From NCBI RefSeq assembly GCF_001907675.1, contig NZ_MPNT01000035.1, positions 1-56,447 on the forward strand: a stretch of DNA of 56,447 bases. Direction: 5' to 3'. The notes beneath the pieces were generated by a model. That model did no database searches. It was not told the origin of the DNA and saw nothing but the letters and a program-made list of their open reading frames with translations. Every line of letters starts with the position of its first letter. Within the stretch, counting starts at the first letter, position 1. Positions 45,941-54,423 of the stretch are shown in pieces. The DNA comes from Mycobacterium paraffinicum. GTDB taxonomy: Bacteria > Actinomycetota > Actinomycetes > Mycobacteriales > Mycobacteriaceae. A program made the position numbers and the translations under genes.

Positions 45941-46735
45941 ATGGCCACGACGTGGCCGCCGCGGACGGTGATCCGCAAATCGTCGGGATTGCGCACCCTG
46001 GAATCCGCGCTGTACCGCAGCGGGTTGGGCCCGGTCGCGGGCGTGGACGAAGTCGGTCGCGGCGCGTGCGCGGGCCCGCTGGTGGTGGCCGCCTGTGTGC
46101 TTGGTCCGGGTCGGTTGGAAAGCCTCGCCGCGCTCGATGATTCGAAGAAGCTGACCGAGGCCGCCCGGGAGAAGTTGTTCCCGCTGATCCGTCGCTACGC
46201 GCTGGCCTACCACGTGGTGTTCATCCCGCCGGCCGAAGTGGACCGGCGCGGCGTGCACATCGCGAACATCGAGGGCATGCGCCGCGCCGTTGCCGGCCTA
46301 CCGGTGCGGCCCGGGTACGTGCTCAGCGACGGATTCCGCGTCCCCGGGCTGCCGGTGCCGTCGCTGCCGGTCATCGGGGGCGATGCGGTGGCGGCCTGCA
46401 TCGCCGCGGCCAGCGTGCTGGCGAAGGTGAGCCGGGACCGGCTGATGGTCGCCATGGAGGCCGACCATCCGGGTTACGGCTTCGCCGAGCACAAGGGCTA
46501 CAGCACGCCGGCGCACAGCGCGGCGCTGACGCGGCTCGGGCCCTGTCCCGAACACCGCCATTCGTTCATCAACGTGCGGCGGGTGGCCATAGGGTCACAA
46601 GGGTCGGGTGGCCGCGTGGTGGCCGAATGCAGACCGGACCTCCGCCCGCGCGCGGCGGGTATCGGTGAGGAAAGATGGGACCAGGATTCCCTGGGCGGAA
46701 CGCCGGGGAAGTGTTTCTCCGAGAAGGACGTCTGA
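45941..46735 (+). CDS. rnhB: Ribonuclease HII
   Basis: A 264-residue RNase H2 that nicks DNA at misincorporated ribonucleotides and cleaves RNA-DNA hybrids. The signature [15 protein letters not shown] carries Asp36 and Glu37; [15 protein letters not shown] and [15 protein letters not shown] follow. About 35 C-terminal residues (after [10 protein letters not shown]) are extra and of low complexity. ATG 45941 begins two bases after the lepB stop. Confidence 0.95.
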   Translation: MATTWPPRTVIRKSSGLRTLESALYRSGLGPVAGVDEVGRGACAGPLVVAACVLGPGRLESLAALDDSKKLTEAAREKLFPLIRRYALAYHVVFIPPAEVDRRGVHIANIEGMRRAVAGLPVRPGYVLSDGFRVPGLPVPSLPVIGGDAVAACIAAASVLAKVSRDRLMVAMEADHPGYGFAEHKGYSTPAHSAALTRLGPCPEHRHSFINVRRVAIGSQGSGGRVVAECRPDLRPRAAGIGEERWDQDSLGGTPGKCFSEKDV

Positions 46736-46739
46736 ACAG

Positions 46740-47045
46740 ATGAGTGCCGAGGATCTCGAAAAGTACGAAACCGAGATGGAGCTCTCGCTGTACCGCGAAT
46801 ACAAGGACATCGTCGGACAGTTCAGCTACGTCGTGGAAACCGAGCGGCGGTTCTACCTGGCCAACAGCGTCGAAATGGTGCCGCGCAACGCCGACGGCGA
46901 GGTCTATTTCGAACTGCGGCTGTCCGACGCGTGGGTGTGGGACATGTACCGGCCGGCGCGGTTCGTCAAGCAGGTGCGGGTGGTGACGTTCAAGGACGTC
47001 AACATCGAAGAGGTGGAAAAGCCCGAGCTGCGGCTGCCCGAATAG
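46740..47045 (+). CDS. DUF2469 protein
   Basis: A 101-residue protein conserved only in actinobacteria, Rv2901c in order. MSAEDLEKYETEMELSLYRE, then EYKDIVGQFSYVVETERRFY and an aromatic-rich WVWDMYRPARFVK segment are the family features. The function is not known to me. ATG 46740 is four bases past the rnhB stop, with AGAAGGA upstream, so it belongs to the lepB-rnhB unit. Confidence 0.9.
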   Translation: MSAEDLEKYETEMELSLYREYKDIVGQFSYVVETERRFYLANSVEMVPRNADGEVYFELRLSDAWVWDMYRPARFVKQVRVVTFKDVNIEEVEKPELRLPE

Positions 47046-47053
47046 CCCGGGAG

Positions 47054-47845
47054 CTAGCCGCCCTCCGGGGCCTGCTTGTCGTCCGAGGACGGCAGCTCAC
47101 CGCGTTTCTGGATCACCTCGCGCGCGACGTCGGCCAGCTTCATGTTCAGCGCCTGCGAATGGCGGCGCAACAGGTCGAACGCCTGCTCCTCGGTCAAGTC
47201 TTGGAGCAGCATCAGCATGCCAACCGCTTTACCGATCTCCCGGTTGCTCAGCAGTCCCCGGCGCAGGCTGCTGGCGTCCTCGCCCTTGGCGACCGCGTTG
47301 ATGGCCACGCTGGCGAACGCGGCCAGCACGGCCGCACGCCCGGCCGACTCGGCGTCGAAGACGTTGGGGGTGTCGCTGAACAGATTCAGCGCGGCGCCTT
47401 TGCGCTTGTCCACCAGCAGCCGAAAGCCCATCGCCCCGCGCACCGGGGTCTCGGCCACCAGCACCTTCGCCAGGTGCGGCCACAGCGACGGTGTCCTGAG
47501 GTCGGGATCGATCTGCGGGGTTTCCTCCTCGATCGCGTCGATGCACGGCCCGTCGCCGGACCGCCGTTCCAGCTCGTCGATCTGCTGCGCCAACTGGTCG
47601 CTCGCGCCCACGGTGACGTAGCGGTCGCCGTCGCGAACCAACAGGCTGGCGTGGTCGCAGCCGCGGACCACCAGGGTCGCGGCGACGCAGATGGCCGCAT
47701 ACATCTGGCTGACGTCCGAGCCCTGGTAGATGATCTCGGCCAGCGCGGCGAACACCGTGCCGGGGTCAGCCGTCTCCCCGCCCGGCGTCGGCCGGTCCGC
47801 GGCCGTCGATTCGTCCACCATGTTGTGCCCCATTCCCCGCGCCAT
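47054..47845 (-). CDS. GAF-ANTAR regulator
   Basis: A 263-residue two-domain protein. Residues 25-185 form a GAF sensor (YAAICVAATLVVRGCDHASL, LVAETPVRGAMGFRLL). Residues 195-250 are an ANTAR RNA-binding domain (NREIGKAVGMLMLLQDLTEE then QAFDLLRRHSQ). ANTAR proteins bind dual hairpins near terminators to allow read-through. Heme, redox or ligand sensing by the GAF part is unproven. The start is uncertain: ATG 47845, 47833 or 47821. It is not at this place in M. tuberculosis. It diverges from the epimerase gene. Confidence 0.85.
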   Translation of the reverse strand: MARGMGHNMVDESTAADRPTPGGETADPGTVFAALAEIIYQGSDVSQMYAAICVAATLVVRGCDHASLLVRDGDRYVTVGASDQLAQQIDELERRSGDGPCIDAIEEETPQIDPDLRTPSLWPHLAKVLVAETPVRGAMGFRLLVDKRKGAALNLFSDTPNVFDAESAGRAAVLAAFASVAINAVAKGEDASSLRRGLLSNREIGKAVGMLMLLQDLTEEQAFDLLRRHSQALNMKLADVAREVIQKRGELPSSDDKQAPEGG

Positions 47846-48055
47846 GCAGTCTGACCCCGCGTTCGATCGCCGTAGATTATCGGCTCTGCGCGCGCGCCTC
47901 ACACACTGTTCGGCCCGATTGCGACGAATTGAACGCGGACGGTCGGCCCAGGGCCCGGGCGGTGAGCCTTCACGATCCGCCAGCGCCCGGCAGTGGTCCG
48001 GGTGACGTTTCCCACCCGTGGTTTCGGCGGGCCTCCGAGGGGAAAAAGCCTTGGA

Positions 48056-49036
48056 GTGGGAATTACCGTCGCGGTGACCGGGCCGACCGGCGAGATCGGG
48101 CTGTCGGCGGTGACGGCGCTGGAGCGCGAACCGGCCGTGGAGGCCATCATCGGGATGGCGCGCCGGCCGTTCGACCCGTCTTCGCGCGGCTGGCAGAAGA
48201 CCGCCTACCAGCAGGGCGACATCCTGGACCGCGAGGCCGTCGACGCCCTGGTGGCGCAGGCCGACGTGGTGATCCACCTGGCGTTCATCATCATGGGGTC
48301 GCGGGAAGAAAGCGCCCGCATCAACCTGCAGGGCACCCGCAACGTGTTCGAGGCGACGGTCGCCAGCGAGCGGACCCGGCGGCTGGTGTACACGTCGTCG
48401 GTGGCGGCCTACGGGTATCACCGCGACAACCCCGCCCCGTTGACCGAGGACGTGCCGGCGCGAGGGTCCGAGGAGCATTACTACTCCGAGCAGAAGGCGG
48501 CGTGTGAGGCGCTGCTCGGCGAGATCACCAAGGACTCGCCGCTGGAGGTCTTCGTGTTGCGGCCGTGCATCGTCGCCGGCCCCAACGCCACCGCCTTGGC
48601 CGACGCGATGCCGTGGAACCAACTGCCCGGCCCGATGCGGGCCGTGGTCAAGGCGGTGCCGATACTCAAGCCGGTCGTCCCCGATCCGGGATACCCATTG
48701 CAGCTGGTGCACCACGACGACGTCGCGAGCGCGATCGCGTTGGCGGCCACCACGCCGGCGCCCCCCGGGGCGTACAACATCGCCGGTGACGGCGTCGTCA
48801 CGGTGGCCGACGTGGCCAGGGCCCTGGGTGGCCGCCCGGTCCGGGTGCCCGCCGTAGCGGCCTCCGCGGCGTCGGCGGCGCTCTCGCGGGTGCCGCTGGT
48901 CCCGTCCATGCTGGAATGGCTGCACACCGCGCGCACGTCGATGGTCATGGACACCACCAAGGCGCGCACCCAGCTCGGCTGGCGGCCGGTTCACTCCTCG
49001 GCGGAAACGCTGACCGCGCTGGCCTCGGCGCTATGA
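48056..49036 (+). CDS. NAD-dependent epimerase/dehydratase
   Basis: A 326-residue extended-SDR protein. GPTGEIG (9-15) binds NAD(P), VYTSSVAAYG supplies the catalytic Ser, and YYSEQK the Tyr/Lys pair. The C-terminal region (GAYNIAGDGVVTVADVARAL) is typical of nucleotide-sugar epimerases or related dehydrogenases. The substrate is unknown. GTG 48056 was chosen, since MGITVAVTGPTG is a normal Rossmann start. It is probably an accessory insertion relative to M. tuberculosis, where fdhF lies in this region. Confidence 0.85.
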   Translation: MGITVAVTGPTGEIGLSAVTALEREPAVEAIIGMARRPFDPSSRGWQKTAYQQGDILDREAVDALVAQADVVIHLAFIIMGSREESARINLQGTRNVFEATVASERTRRLVYTSSVAAYGYHRDNPAPLTEDVPARGSEEHYYSEQKAACEALLGEITKDSPLEVFVLRPCIVAGPNATALADAMPWNQLPGPMRAVVKAVPILKPVVPDPGYPLQLVHHDDVASAIALAATTPAPPGAYNIAGDGVVTVADVARALGGRPVRVPAVAASAASAALSRVPLVPSMLEWLHTARTSMVMDTTKARTQLGWRPVHSSAETLTALASAL

Positions 49037-49106
49037 GGCCGGGGTAGTTTTGCTGCGTGAGATCTCAGCGCTCCGCCGCGATCCCCGCCGACGGTGAGAT
49101 CGCCTC

Positions 49107-49925
49107 GTGCGACACGTAACTGCGCGCCGGCGGGTGACGCACCTGACCGCCGGGAAGGCCGTCACCCGGCCCGACGCCCTGGTCGTCGAGGAACCGCTCG
49201 AGATCCGGGTGAACGGCGCGGCGGTCACCGTGACCATGCGCACGCCGGGGGCGGATTTCGAATTGGCGCAAGGCTTTCTGCTCACCGAGGGGATCATCGC
49301 GGGCCGCGACGACGTGCAGAGCATCCGCTATTGCGGCGGTGCCGTGGAGGGCACGAACACCTATAACGTCCTGGACATTACGTTGGCCCCGGGCGTCGCG
49401 GCGCCCACCCTCGACGTGACGAGAAACTTCTACACCACCTCCTCGTGCGGCGTCTGCGGCAAGGCGTCGCTGGATGCGGTGCGGCTGATCGGCCGCTTCG
49501 CCCCCGGGGCGGATCCCGCGACTCTCGGAGCGGCCACGCTCGAAGCCATGCCCGGCCAACTCCGTTCGGCGCAAAAGGTTTTCGACAGCACCGGCGGGCT
49601 GCACGCCGCCGCCCTCTTCGGGGTCGACGGGACCATGCTCGCGGTGCGCGAGGATGTTGGCAGGCACAACGCCGTCGACAAGGTCATCGGCTGGGCGCTG
49701 GAGCAGCGGCTGGTGCCGCTGGCCGGCTCGGTACTGCTGGTCAGTGGCCGGGCCTCCTTCGAGTTGACGCAGAAAGCCGTGCTGGCCGGGATTCCGGTGC
49801 TGGCCGCCGTGTCCGCGCCGTCGTCGTTGGCGGTGTCGTTGGCCGAGGAGTCGGGGATCACATTGGTCGGCTTCCTGCGCGAGGACTCGATGAACATCTA
49901 CACCAGAGCCGACCGCATCAGCTAG
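49107..49925 (+). CDS. fdhD: Formate dehydrogenase accessory sulfurtransferase FdhD
   Basis: A 272-residue protein that passes sulfur from a desulfurase to the molybdenum cofactor of formate dehydrogenases. The CxxC loop is [27 protein letters not shown] and [14 protein letters not shown] are family motifs. The start is GTG 49107. No formate dehydrogenase gene lies beside it, unlike in M. tuberculosis (fdhF-fdhD). Confidence 0.95.
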   Translation: MRHVTARRRVTHLTAGKAVTRPDALVVEEPLEIRVNGAAVTVTMRTPGADFELAQGFLLTEGIIAGRDDVQSIRYCGGAVEGTNTYNVLDITLAPGVAAPTLDVTRNFYTTSSCGVCGKASLDAVRLIGRFAPGADPATLGAATLEAMPGQLRSAQKVFDSTGGLHAAALFGVDGTMLAVREDVGRHNAVDKVIGWALEQRLVPLAGSVLLVSGRASFELTQKAVLAGIPVLAAVSAPSSLAVSLAEESGITLVGFLREDSMNIYTRADRIS

Positions 49926-50038
49926 ACGTATTCGGCCGGTTGTGGATGAACGCGGCACTGGGGATAACCGGCCGCTGCGAACGGTTCACACGCGCCGCTG
50001 TGGCCCGCCATGTCGGGGCCGGCCCGCACAGTGGCCGC

Positions 50039-50416
50039 ATGACGACCGAAACGACGATGACCCGGGTCCAGCTCGGCGCGCTGGGTGAGGCGCTCGCCGT
50101 GGACCACCTGACGAGGGCGGGATTACGTGTCCTGCAACGCAACTGGCGTTGCCGCTACGGCGAACTCGACGTCGTCGCCTGCGACGACGCCACCCGCACG
50201 GTGGTGTTCGTCGAGGTGAAGACCCGTACCGGCGACGGCTACGGCGGGCTGGCGTACGCGGTCACCGAGCGCAAGGTCCGCCGGTTGCGCCGCCTGGCCG
50301 GGCTCTGGCTGGCGGACCAGAACGTTCGTTGGGCGGCGCTGCGCATCGACGTGATCCGGGTGCGGATCGGGCGCCGGCGCACTCCCGAAATCACCCACCT
50401 GCAAGGGATCGGCTGA
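50039..50416 (+). CDS. UPF0102 (YraN) nuclease-like protein
   Basis: A 125-residue protein, Rv2898c in order. It has a restriction-endonuclease-like core: LGEALAVDHLTRAG, NWRCRYGELDVVACD (the Glu/Asp pair) and VVFVEVKTRTGDGYG (the ExK). Members are thought to act in DNA recombination and are often next to comM or rnhB. The TGATG overlap with the comM-like gene couples them. ATG 50039 was chosen from the M. tuberculosis N-terminus as recalled; ATG 50057 is an alternative. Confidence 0.88.
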   Translation: MTTETTMTRVQLGALGEALAVDHLTRAGLRVLQRNWRCRYGELDVVACDDATRTVVFVEVKTRTGDGYGGLAYAVTERKVRRLRRLAGLWLADQNVRWAALRIDVIRVRIGRRRTPEITHLQGIG

Positions 50417-51927
50417 TGGCGCTGGGCCGCGCGTTCTCGGTCGCCGTCCGCGGCGTGGATGGCCAGATCGTGGAGATCGAAGCCGACATCAGCTCCGGAT
50501 TGCCGGGCGTTCACCTGGTGGGGTTGCCGGACGCCGCCCTGCAGGAATCCCGCGACCGGGTCCGGGCGGCGGTCACCAACTGCGGCAACGACTGGCCGCA
50601 GGCGCGGCTAACGCTCGCGCTTTCACCGGCGACGCTGCCCAAAATGGGATCCGTCTACGACATCGCCCTGGCCGCGGCCGTCCTGTCGGCGCAGCGCAAA
50701 AACCCGTGGGACCGCCTGGAGAAGACGGTTCTCCTAGGCGAACTCTCGCTGGACGGCCGAGTGCGCCCGGTGCGCGGCGTGCTGCCCGCGGTGCTGGCCG
50801 CCAAGCGCGACGGCTGGCCGGCCGTCGTCGTCCCGGTCGACAACCTGGCCGAGGCCAGCCTGGTCGACGGCATCGACGTCTGGGGAGTGCGCACGCTGAG
50901 GCAGTTGCAGAAATGGCTCAGCGGTTCCGCCGCCCTGCACGACCGGATCACCACCGCGTCCACCCCGCCCGAACCGTCGATCGATCTGTCCGATGTGGTC
51001 GGGCAGACGCAGGCGCGGTTCGCGGTGGAGGTGGCCGCCGCCGGTTCGCACCACCTCATGCTCACCGGGCCGCCGGGTGTAGGCAAAACCATGCTCGCCC
51101 AACGACTTCCGGGGCTGCTTCCGCCGCTGTCGGAGAGCGAGTCACTTGAGGTCACCGCGATCCATTCGGTGGCCGGGCTGCTGTCGGGTGAGACGCCGCT
51201 GATCACCACGCCGCCGTTCGTGGCGCCGCATCACAGCTCCACCGTGGCGGCGCTCGTCGGCGGCGGCTCGGGCATGGCGCGCCCCGGCGCGGTCAGCCGC
51301 GCGCATCGCGGGGTGCTCTTCCTCGACGAATGCGCGGAGATCAGCCTCAGCGCGCTGGAAGCCCTTCGAACCCCGTTGGAGGATGGGGAAATTCGCCTTG
51401 CCCGACGCGACGGTGTGGCCTGCTATCCGGCCCGGTTCCAGCTGGTGCTGGCGGCCAACCTGTGCCCCTGCGCGCCCGCCGAGCCGCAGGACTGCGTGTG
51501 TGCCGCCGCCGCCAAGCGCCGCTACCTCGGCAAGCTGTCCGGTCCACTGCTCGACAGAGTTGACCTGCGGGTGCAGATGCACTCGGTGCGCGCGGGCGCG
51601 TTCTCCGGCGGCGAAGCCGAGTCGACGGCGCAGGTTCGGCAGCGGGTGACCCAGGCCCGCGCGGCCGCGGCCGCGCGCTGGTCGCCGTACGGATTTCGCA
51701 CCAACGCCGAGGTCAGCGGGGCGCTGTTGCGCCGGAAGTTCCGCCTCGGCAACGCGGCGATGACTCCGCTGCAAAGGGCACTGGATCGGGGGGCGCTCAG
51801 CATCCGCGGCCTGGACCGGACTTTGCGGGTCGCGTGGAGCCTGGCCGATCTGGCCGGCGGGGTGTCGCCGGGGCTCGAGGAGGTCGCGGCTGCGCTCAGC
51901 TTCCGCCAGCCGGGGGCGCAGCGATGA
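50416..51927 (+). CDS. ComM/YifB-type AAA+ ATPase (Mg-chelatase-like)
   Basis: A 503-residue ATPase. An N-terminal lon-protease-like domain (GLPGVHLVGLPDAALQESRD) precedes a Mg-chelatase AAA+ core with Walker A GPPGVGKT (218-225) and Walker B VLFLDECAE. A Cys-rich insertion (NLCPCAPAEPQDCVC) may bind zinc, and a C-terminal helical domain ends the protein. ComM is a branch-migration helicase that widens heteroduplex during natural transformation. It is upstream of dprA, here and in M. tuberculosis (Rv2897c-Rv2896c). Confidence 0.93.
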   Translation: MALGRAFSVAVRGVDGQIVEIEADISSGLPGVHLVGLPDAALQESRDRVRAAVTNCGNDWPQARLTLALSPATLPKMGSVYDIALAAAVLSAQRKNPWDRLEKTVLLGELSLDGRVRPVRGVLPAVLAAKRDGWPAVVVPVDNLAEASLVDGIDVWGVRTLRQLQKWLSGSAALHDRITTASTPPEPSIDLSDVVGQTQARFAVEVAAAGSHHLMLTGPPGVGKTMLAQRLPGLLPPLSESESLEVTAIHSVAGLLSGETPLITTPPFVAPHHSSTVAALVGGGSGMARPGAVSRAHRGVLFLDECAEISLSALEALRTPLEDGEIRLARRDGVACYPARFQLVLAANLCPCAPAEPQDCVCAAAAKRRYLGKLSGPLLDRVDLRVQMHSVRAGAFSGGEAESTAQVRQRVTQARAAAAARWSPYGFRTNAEVSGALLRRKFRLGNAAMTPLQRALDRGALSIRGLDRTLRVAWSLADLAGGVSPGLEEVAAALSFRQPGAQR

Positions 51928-51941
51928 GGGCCGGCCGCGAA

Positions 51942-52217
51942 TCACCAGTACGGGTTGGTCAACCAGTCGTTGTGCCCGCCGCGAACCGCTATCGCGACGG
52001 TCACCAGGATGGCGAACGCCCGGGCGAACTGCGCCATCGCGCGACCACCCTCACCGCGCTGTTCCATGTCGCGCAACGCGACGAACGCGAGGACGCCGCT
52101 CAGGATCGGGATGGGCAGGCCGCACCAGCTGACCAGGCTCAGCGCGAATGCCGCGATCGCCCAGGGGTTTGTTGGGCGGGCGGGCACCGCGAGCTGGGTC
52201 GGCGGGCAGACGATCAT
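51942..52217 (-). CDS. Small membrane protein (DUF4190-like)
   Basis: A 91-residue protein with two predicted transmembrane helices: PWAIAAFALSLVSWCGLPIP and a second over AFARAFAILVTVAIAV. The pattern NPWAIAAFALSL...PIPILSGVLAFVALRDMEQRG is that of DUF4190 proteins of actinobacteria, whose function is unknown. It is inserted antisense between the comM-like gene and dprA. ATG 52217. Confidence 0.75.
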   Translation of the reverse strand: MIVCPPTQLAVPARPTNPWAIAAFALSLVSWCGLPIPILSGVLAFVALRDMEQRGEGGRAMAQFARAFAILVTVAIAVRGGHNDWLTNPYW

Positions 52218-52330
52218 CGTTCACTCCCTTCGTTGCCGGCCGGGCGATGGCGAATGGGGGTCGACGACAACACATTCGCGTATGGGCCTCAACGGATCCT
52301 TGGCGAATCCTTGGAACCCGGAGCGCCCCG

Positions 52331-53497
52331 ATGCTGACCGCGGTCGACGATCCCGTCCTGCGTGCCTGGGCATACCTGTCCCGGGTGGCCGAGCCGCCCT
52401 GCGCCGAGCTGGCCACCCTGGTCCGGTCCGTCGGCCCGGTGGAGGCGGCCGACCGGGTGCGCCGCGGTCTGGTCGACGACGTTCTCGCGCGGCACACGGA
52501 GGCGCGGCGCGAAATCGATTGTGCGGCAGCCGACCTCGAGCTGCTCGCCCATCGCGGGGGACGGTTGATCACGCCGGACGACGACGAGTGGCCGCTGCTG
52601 GCATTCGCCGCGTTCGGGAGCGCCTCGGGCAAGGCGCGCGGCGCGGCCCCGATGGTGCTGTGGGCACAGGGTCCGGCCCGGCTCGACGAGGTGGCCTACC
52701 GTGCGGCCGCCGTGGTGGGAACGCGGGCCGCGACGGCGTATGGCGAGCAGGTGGCCGAGGACTTGGCGGTCGGGCTGACGCAACGGGAGGTGGCCGTCGT
52801 CTCCGGCGGTGCGTACGGGATCGACGGCGCGGCACATCGGGCGGTGCTGAACGCCGACGGCGTCACTGTGGCGGTGCTCGCCGGGGGACTCGACATCCCG
52901 TATCCCAGCGGCCATGCGGCGCTGCTGCATCGCGTCGGCCAACACGGGCTGCTCTTCACCGAGTACCCGCCGGGCGTCCGACCCGCCCGCCACCGGTTCC
53001 TGACCCGCAACCGGCTGGTGGCCGCCGTCGCCGGGGCCGCGGTGGTGGTCGAGGCGGGGCTGCGCAGCGGCGCGGCGAACACCGCCGCGTGGGCGCGGGC
53101 GCTGGGGCGGGTGGTGGCCGCGGTGCCCGGCCCCGTGACGTCGTCGGCATCGGCCGGCTGCCACGCGCTGCTGCGCGACGGCGCCGAGCTGGTCACCCGC
53201 TCCGACCACGTCGTCGAGCTCATCGGCCGCATCGGCGAGCTGGCCGCCGAGGAACCGCGCCCGTCGACCGTGCTCGACGGGCTGAGCGACGCCGAACGCC
53301 GGGTGTACGAGGCGCTGCCGGGCCGCGGCGCCGCAACCGTCGAGCAGCTCGCGATCGCGTCGGGGCTGGCGCCCGAGCGGGTATTGGGGCCGCTGGCCAT
53401 GCTCGAGCTGGCCGGGTTGGTGTGCCGTCAGGAGGGCAGGTGGCGACTTCTCCGGGCCGCGAGCGGCCAAGCAGCATCGACGCCGCGGCTCGTATAG
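52331..53497 (+). CDS. dprA: DNA processing protein DprA
   Basis: A 388-residue protein that binds single-stranded DNA and loads RecA. The Rossmann-like core shows VVGTRAATAYG, VSGGAYGIDGAAHRA, LAGGLDIPYPSGHAAL, FLTRNRLVAAVA and VVVEAGLRSGAANTAAWA. A C-terminal winged-helix segment (about 320-375) ends the protein. ATG 52331 was chosen. Its place next to the comM-like gene and UPF0102 forms a recombination cluster (Rv2896c). Confidence 0.94.
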   Translation: MLTAVDDPVLRAWAYLSRVAEPPCAELATLVRSVGPVEAADRVRRGLVDDVLARHTEARREIDCAAADLELLAHRGGRLITPDDDEWPLLAFAAFGSASGKARGAAPMVLWAQGPARLDEVAYRAAAVVGTRAATAYGEQVAEDLAVGLTQREVAVVSGGAYGIDGAAHRAVLNADGVTVAVLAGGLDIPYPSGHAALLHRVGQHGLLFTEYPPGVRPARHRFLTRNRLVAAVAGAAVVVEAGLRSGAANTAAWARALGRVVAAVPGPVTSSASAGCHALLRDGAELVTRSDHVVELIGRIGELAAEEPRPSTVLDGLSDAERRVYEALPGRGAATVEQLAIASGLAPERVLGPLAMLELAGLVCRQEGRWRLLRAASGQAASTPRLV

Positions 53498-53520
53498 TCG
53501 ACGGGGGCCGGGCGGGGATG

Positions 53521-53525
53521 GGAGG
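53521..53525 (+). promoter_or_regulatory. Ribosome binding site deciding the viuB start
   Basis: GGAGG lies directly after ATG 53518 and four bases before GTG 53530, so it can only serve the GTG. The resulting N-terminus, MAGRPLQRF, matches the M. tuberculosis protein as recalled. Confidence 0.65.
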
Positions 53526-53529
53526 ACAA

Positions 53530-54381
53530 GTGGCGGGTCGACCTCTGCAGCGCTTCGAGGTTGTCGATACCAAGGAGCTCACACCGCACATGGTCGCGGT
53601 CGTGCTGGGCAGCAAGGACTTCGACGCCTTCGTGCCCAGCAAATTCACCGATTCCTACGTCAAGCTGGCGTTCGTCGCCGACGACGTCGATGTCGATGAC
53701 CTGCCCCAGCCGTTGACCCTCGACAGCTTCGCCGGCCTGCCCCCCGAGAAGCGGCCGTCGGTCCGCACCATGACCGTGCGCCACGTCGACAGCGCCGCCC
53801 GGCAAATCACGCTGAACATCGTCACGCACGGCGAGCATGGGATCGCGGGCCAGTGGGCGGCCGCGGCGCGGCCCGGCCAGCGGATCTTCTTGATGGGCCC
53901 CGGCGGTGCCTACACGCCCGATCCGGCCGCCGATTGGCATCTGCTGGCCGGTGACGAGTCGGCGCTACCGGCCATGGCCGCGGCGCTAGAAGCGTTGCCG
54001 CCCAACGCCGTCGGCAAGGCGTTCATCGAGGTGGCGGGCCAGGAAGACGAGATTCCCCTGACCGCGCCGGAAGGCGTCGAGGTGCATTGGGTTTATCGCG
54101 GCGGCCGGGCCGATCTGGTCCCCGAGGACCGCGCCGGCGACCACGCCCCGCTGATCGAGGCGGTCACCACCACGCCGTGGCTGCCCGGGCAGGTGCACGT
54201 GTTCATCCACGGCGAGGCGCAAAGCGTCATGCACAATCTGCGGCCCTACATCCGCAAGGAGCGCGGTGTGGACGCGAAGTGGGCGTCGTCGATCTCGGGC
54301 TACTGGCGGCGCGGCCGCACCGAAGAGACCTTCCGGCAATGGAAGAAGGAACTGGCCGAGGCCGAGGCCGGCGCCTCCTAG
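53530..54381 (+). CDS. viuB: Siderophore-interacting FAD-binding reductase (ViuB-like)
   Basis: A 283-residue protein of the SIP/ViuB family, which releases iron from ferric siderophores with NAD(P)H. RPSVRTMTVRHVD is the FAD-binding motif; GPGGAYTP, LAGDESALPAMAAALEALP and HGEAQSVMHNLRPYIRKERG are the NAD(P)H-binding and C-terminal motifs. GTG 53530 is fixed by its ribosome binding site. It may link to mycobactin iron use; it is far from feoAB. Rv2895c in order. Confidence 0.92.
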   Translation: MAGRPLQRFEVVDTKELTPHMVAVVLGSKDFDAFVPSKFTDSYVKLAFVADDVDVDDLPQPLTLDSFAGLPPEKRPSVRTMTVRHVDSAARQITLNIVTHGEHGIAGQWAAAARPGQRIFLMGPGGAYTPDPAADWHLLAGDESALPAMAAALEALPPNAVGKAFIEVAGQEDEIPLTAPEGVEVHWVYRGGRADLVPEDRAGDHAPLIEAVTTTPWLPGQVHVFIHGEAQSVMHNLRPYIRKERGVDAKWASSISGYWRRGRTEETFRQWKKELAEAEAGAS

Positions 54382-54423
54382 CGGGTTCGTCGGTCCGATC
54401 GCCGGCTGGCATCCTCTACTTCC

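Noticed and set aside
47846..48994. N-terminal extension of the GAF-ANTAR ORF opposite the epimerase
   Set aside because: It is antisense to a clear epimerase and has no domain; the GAF-ANTAR protein begins near 47845.
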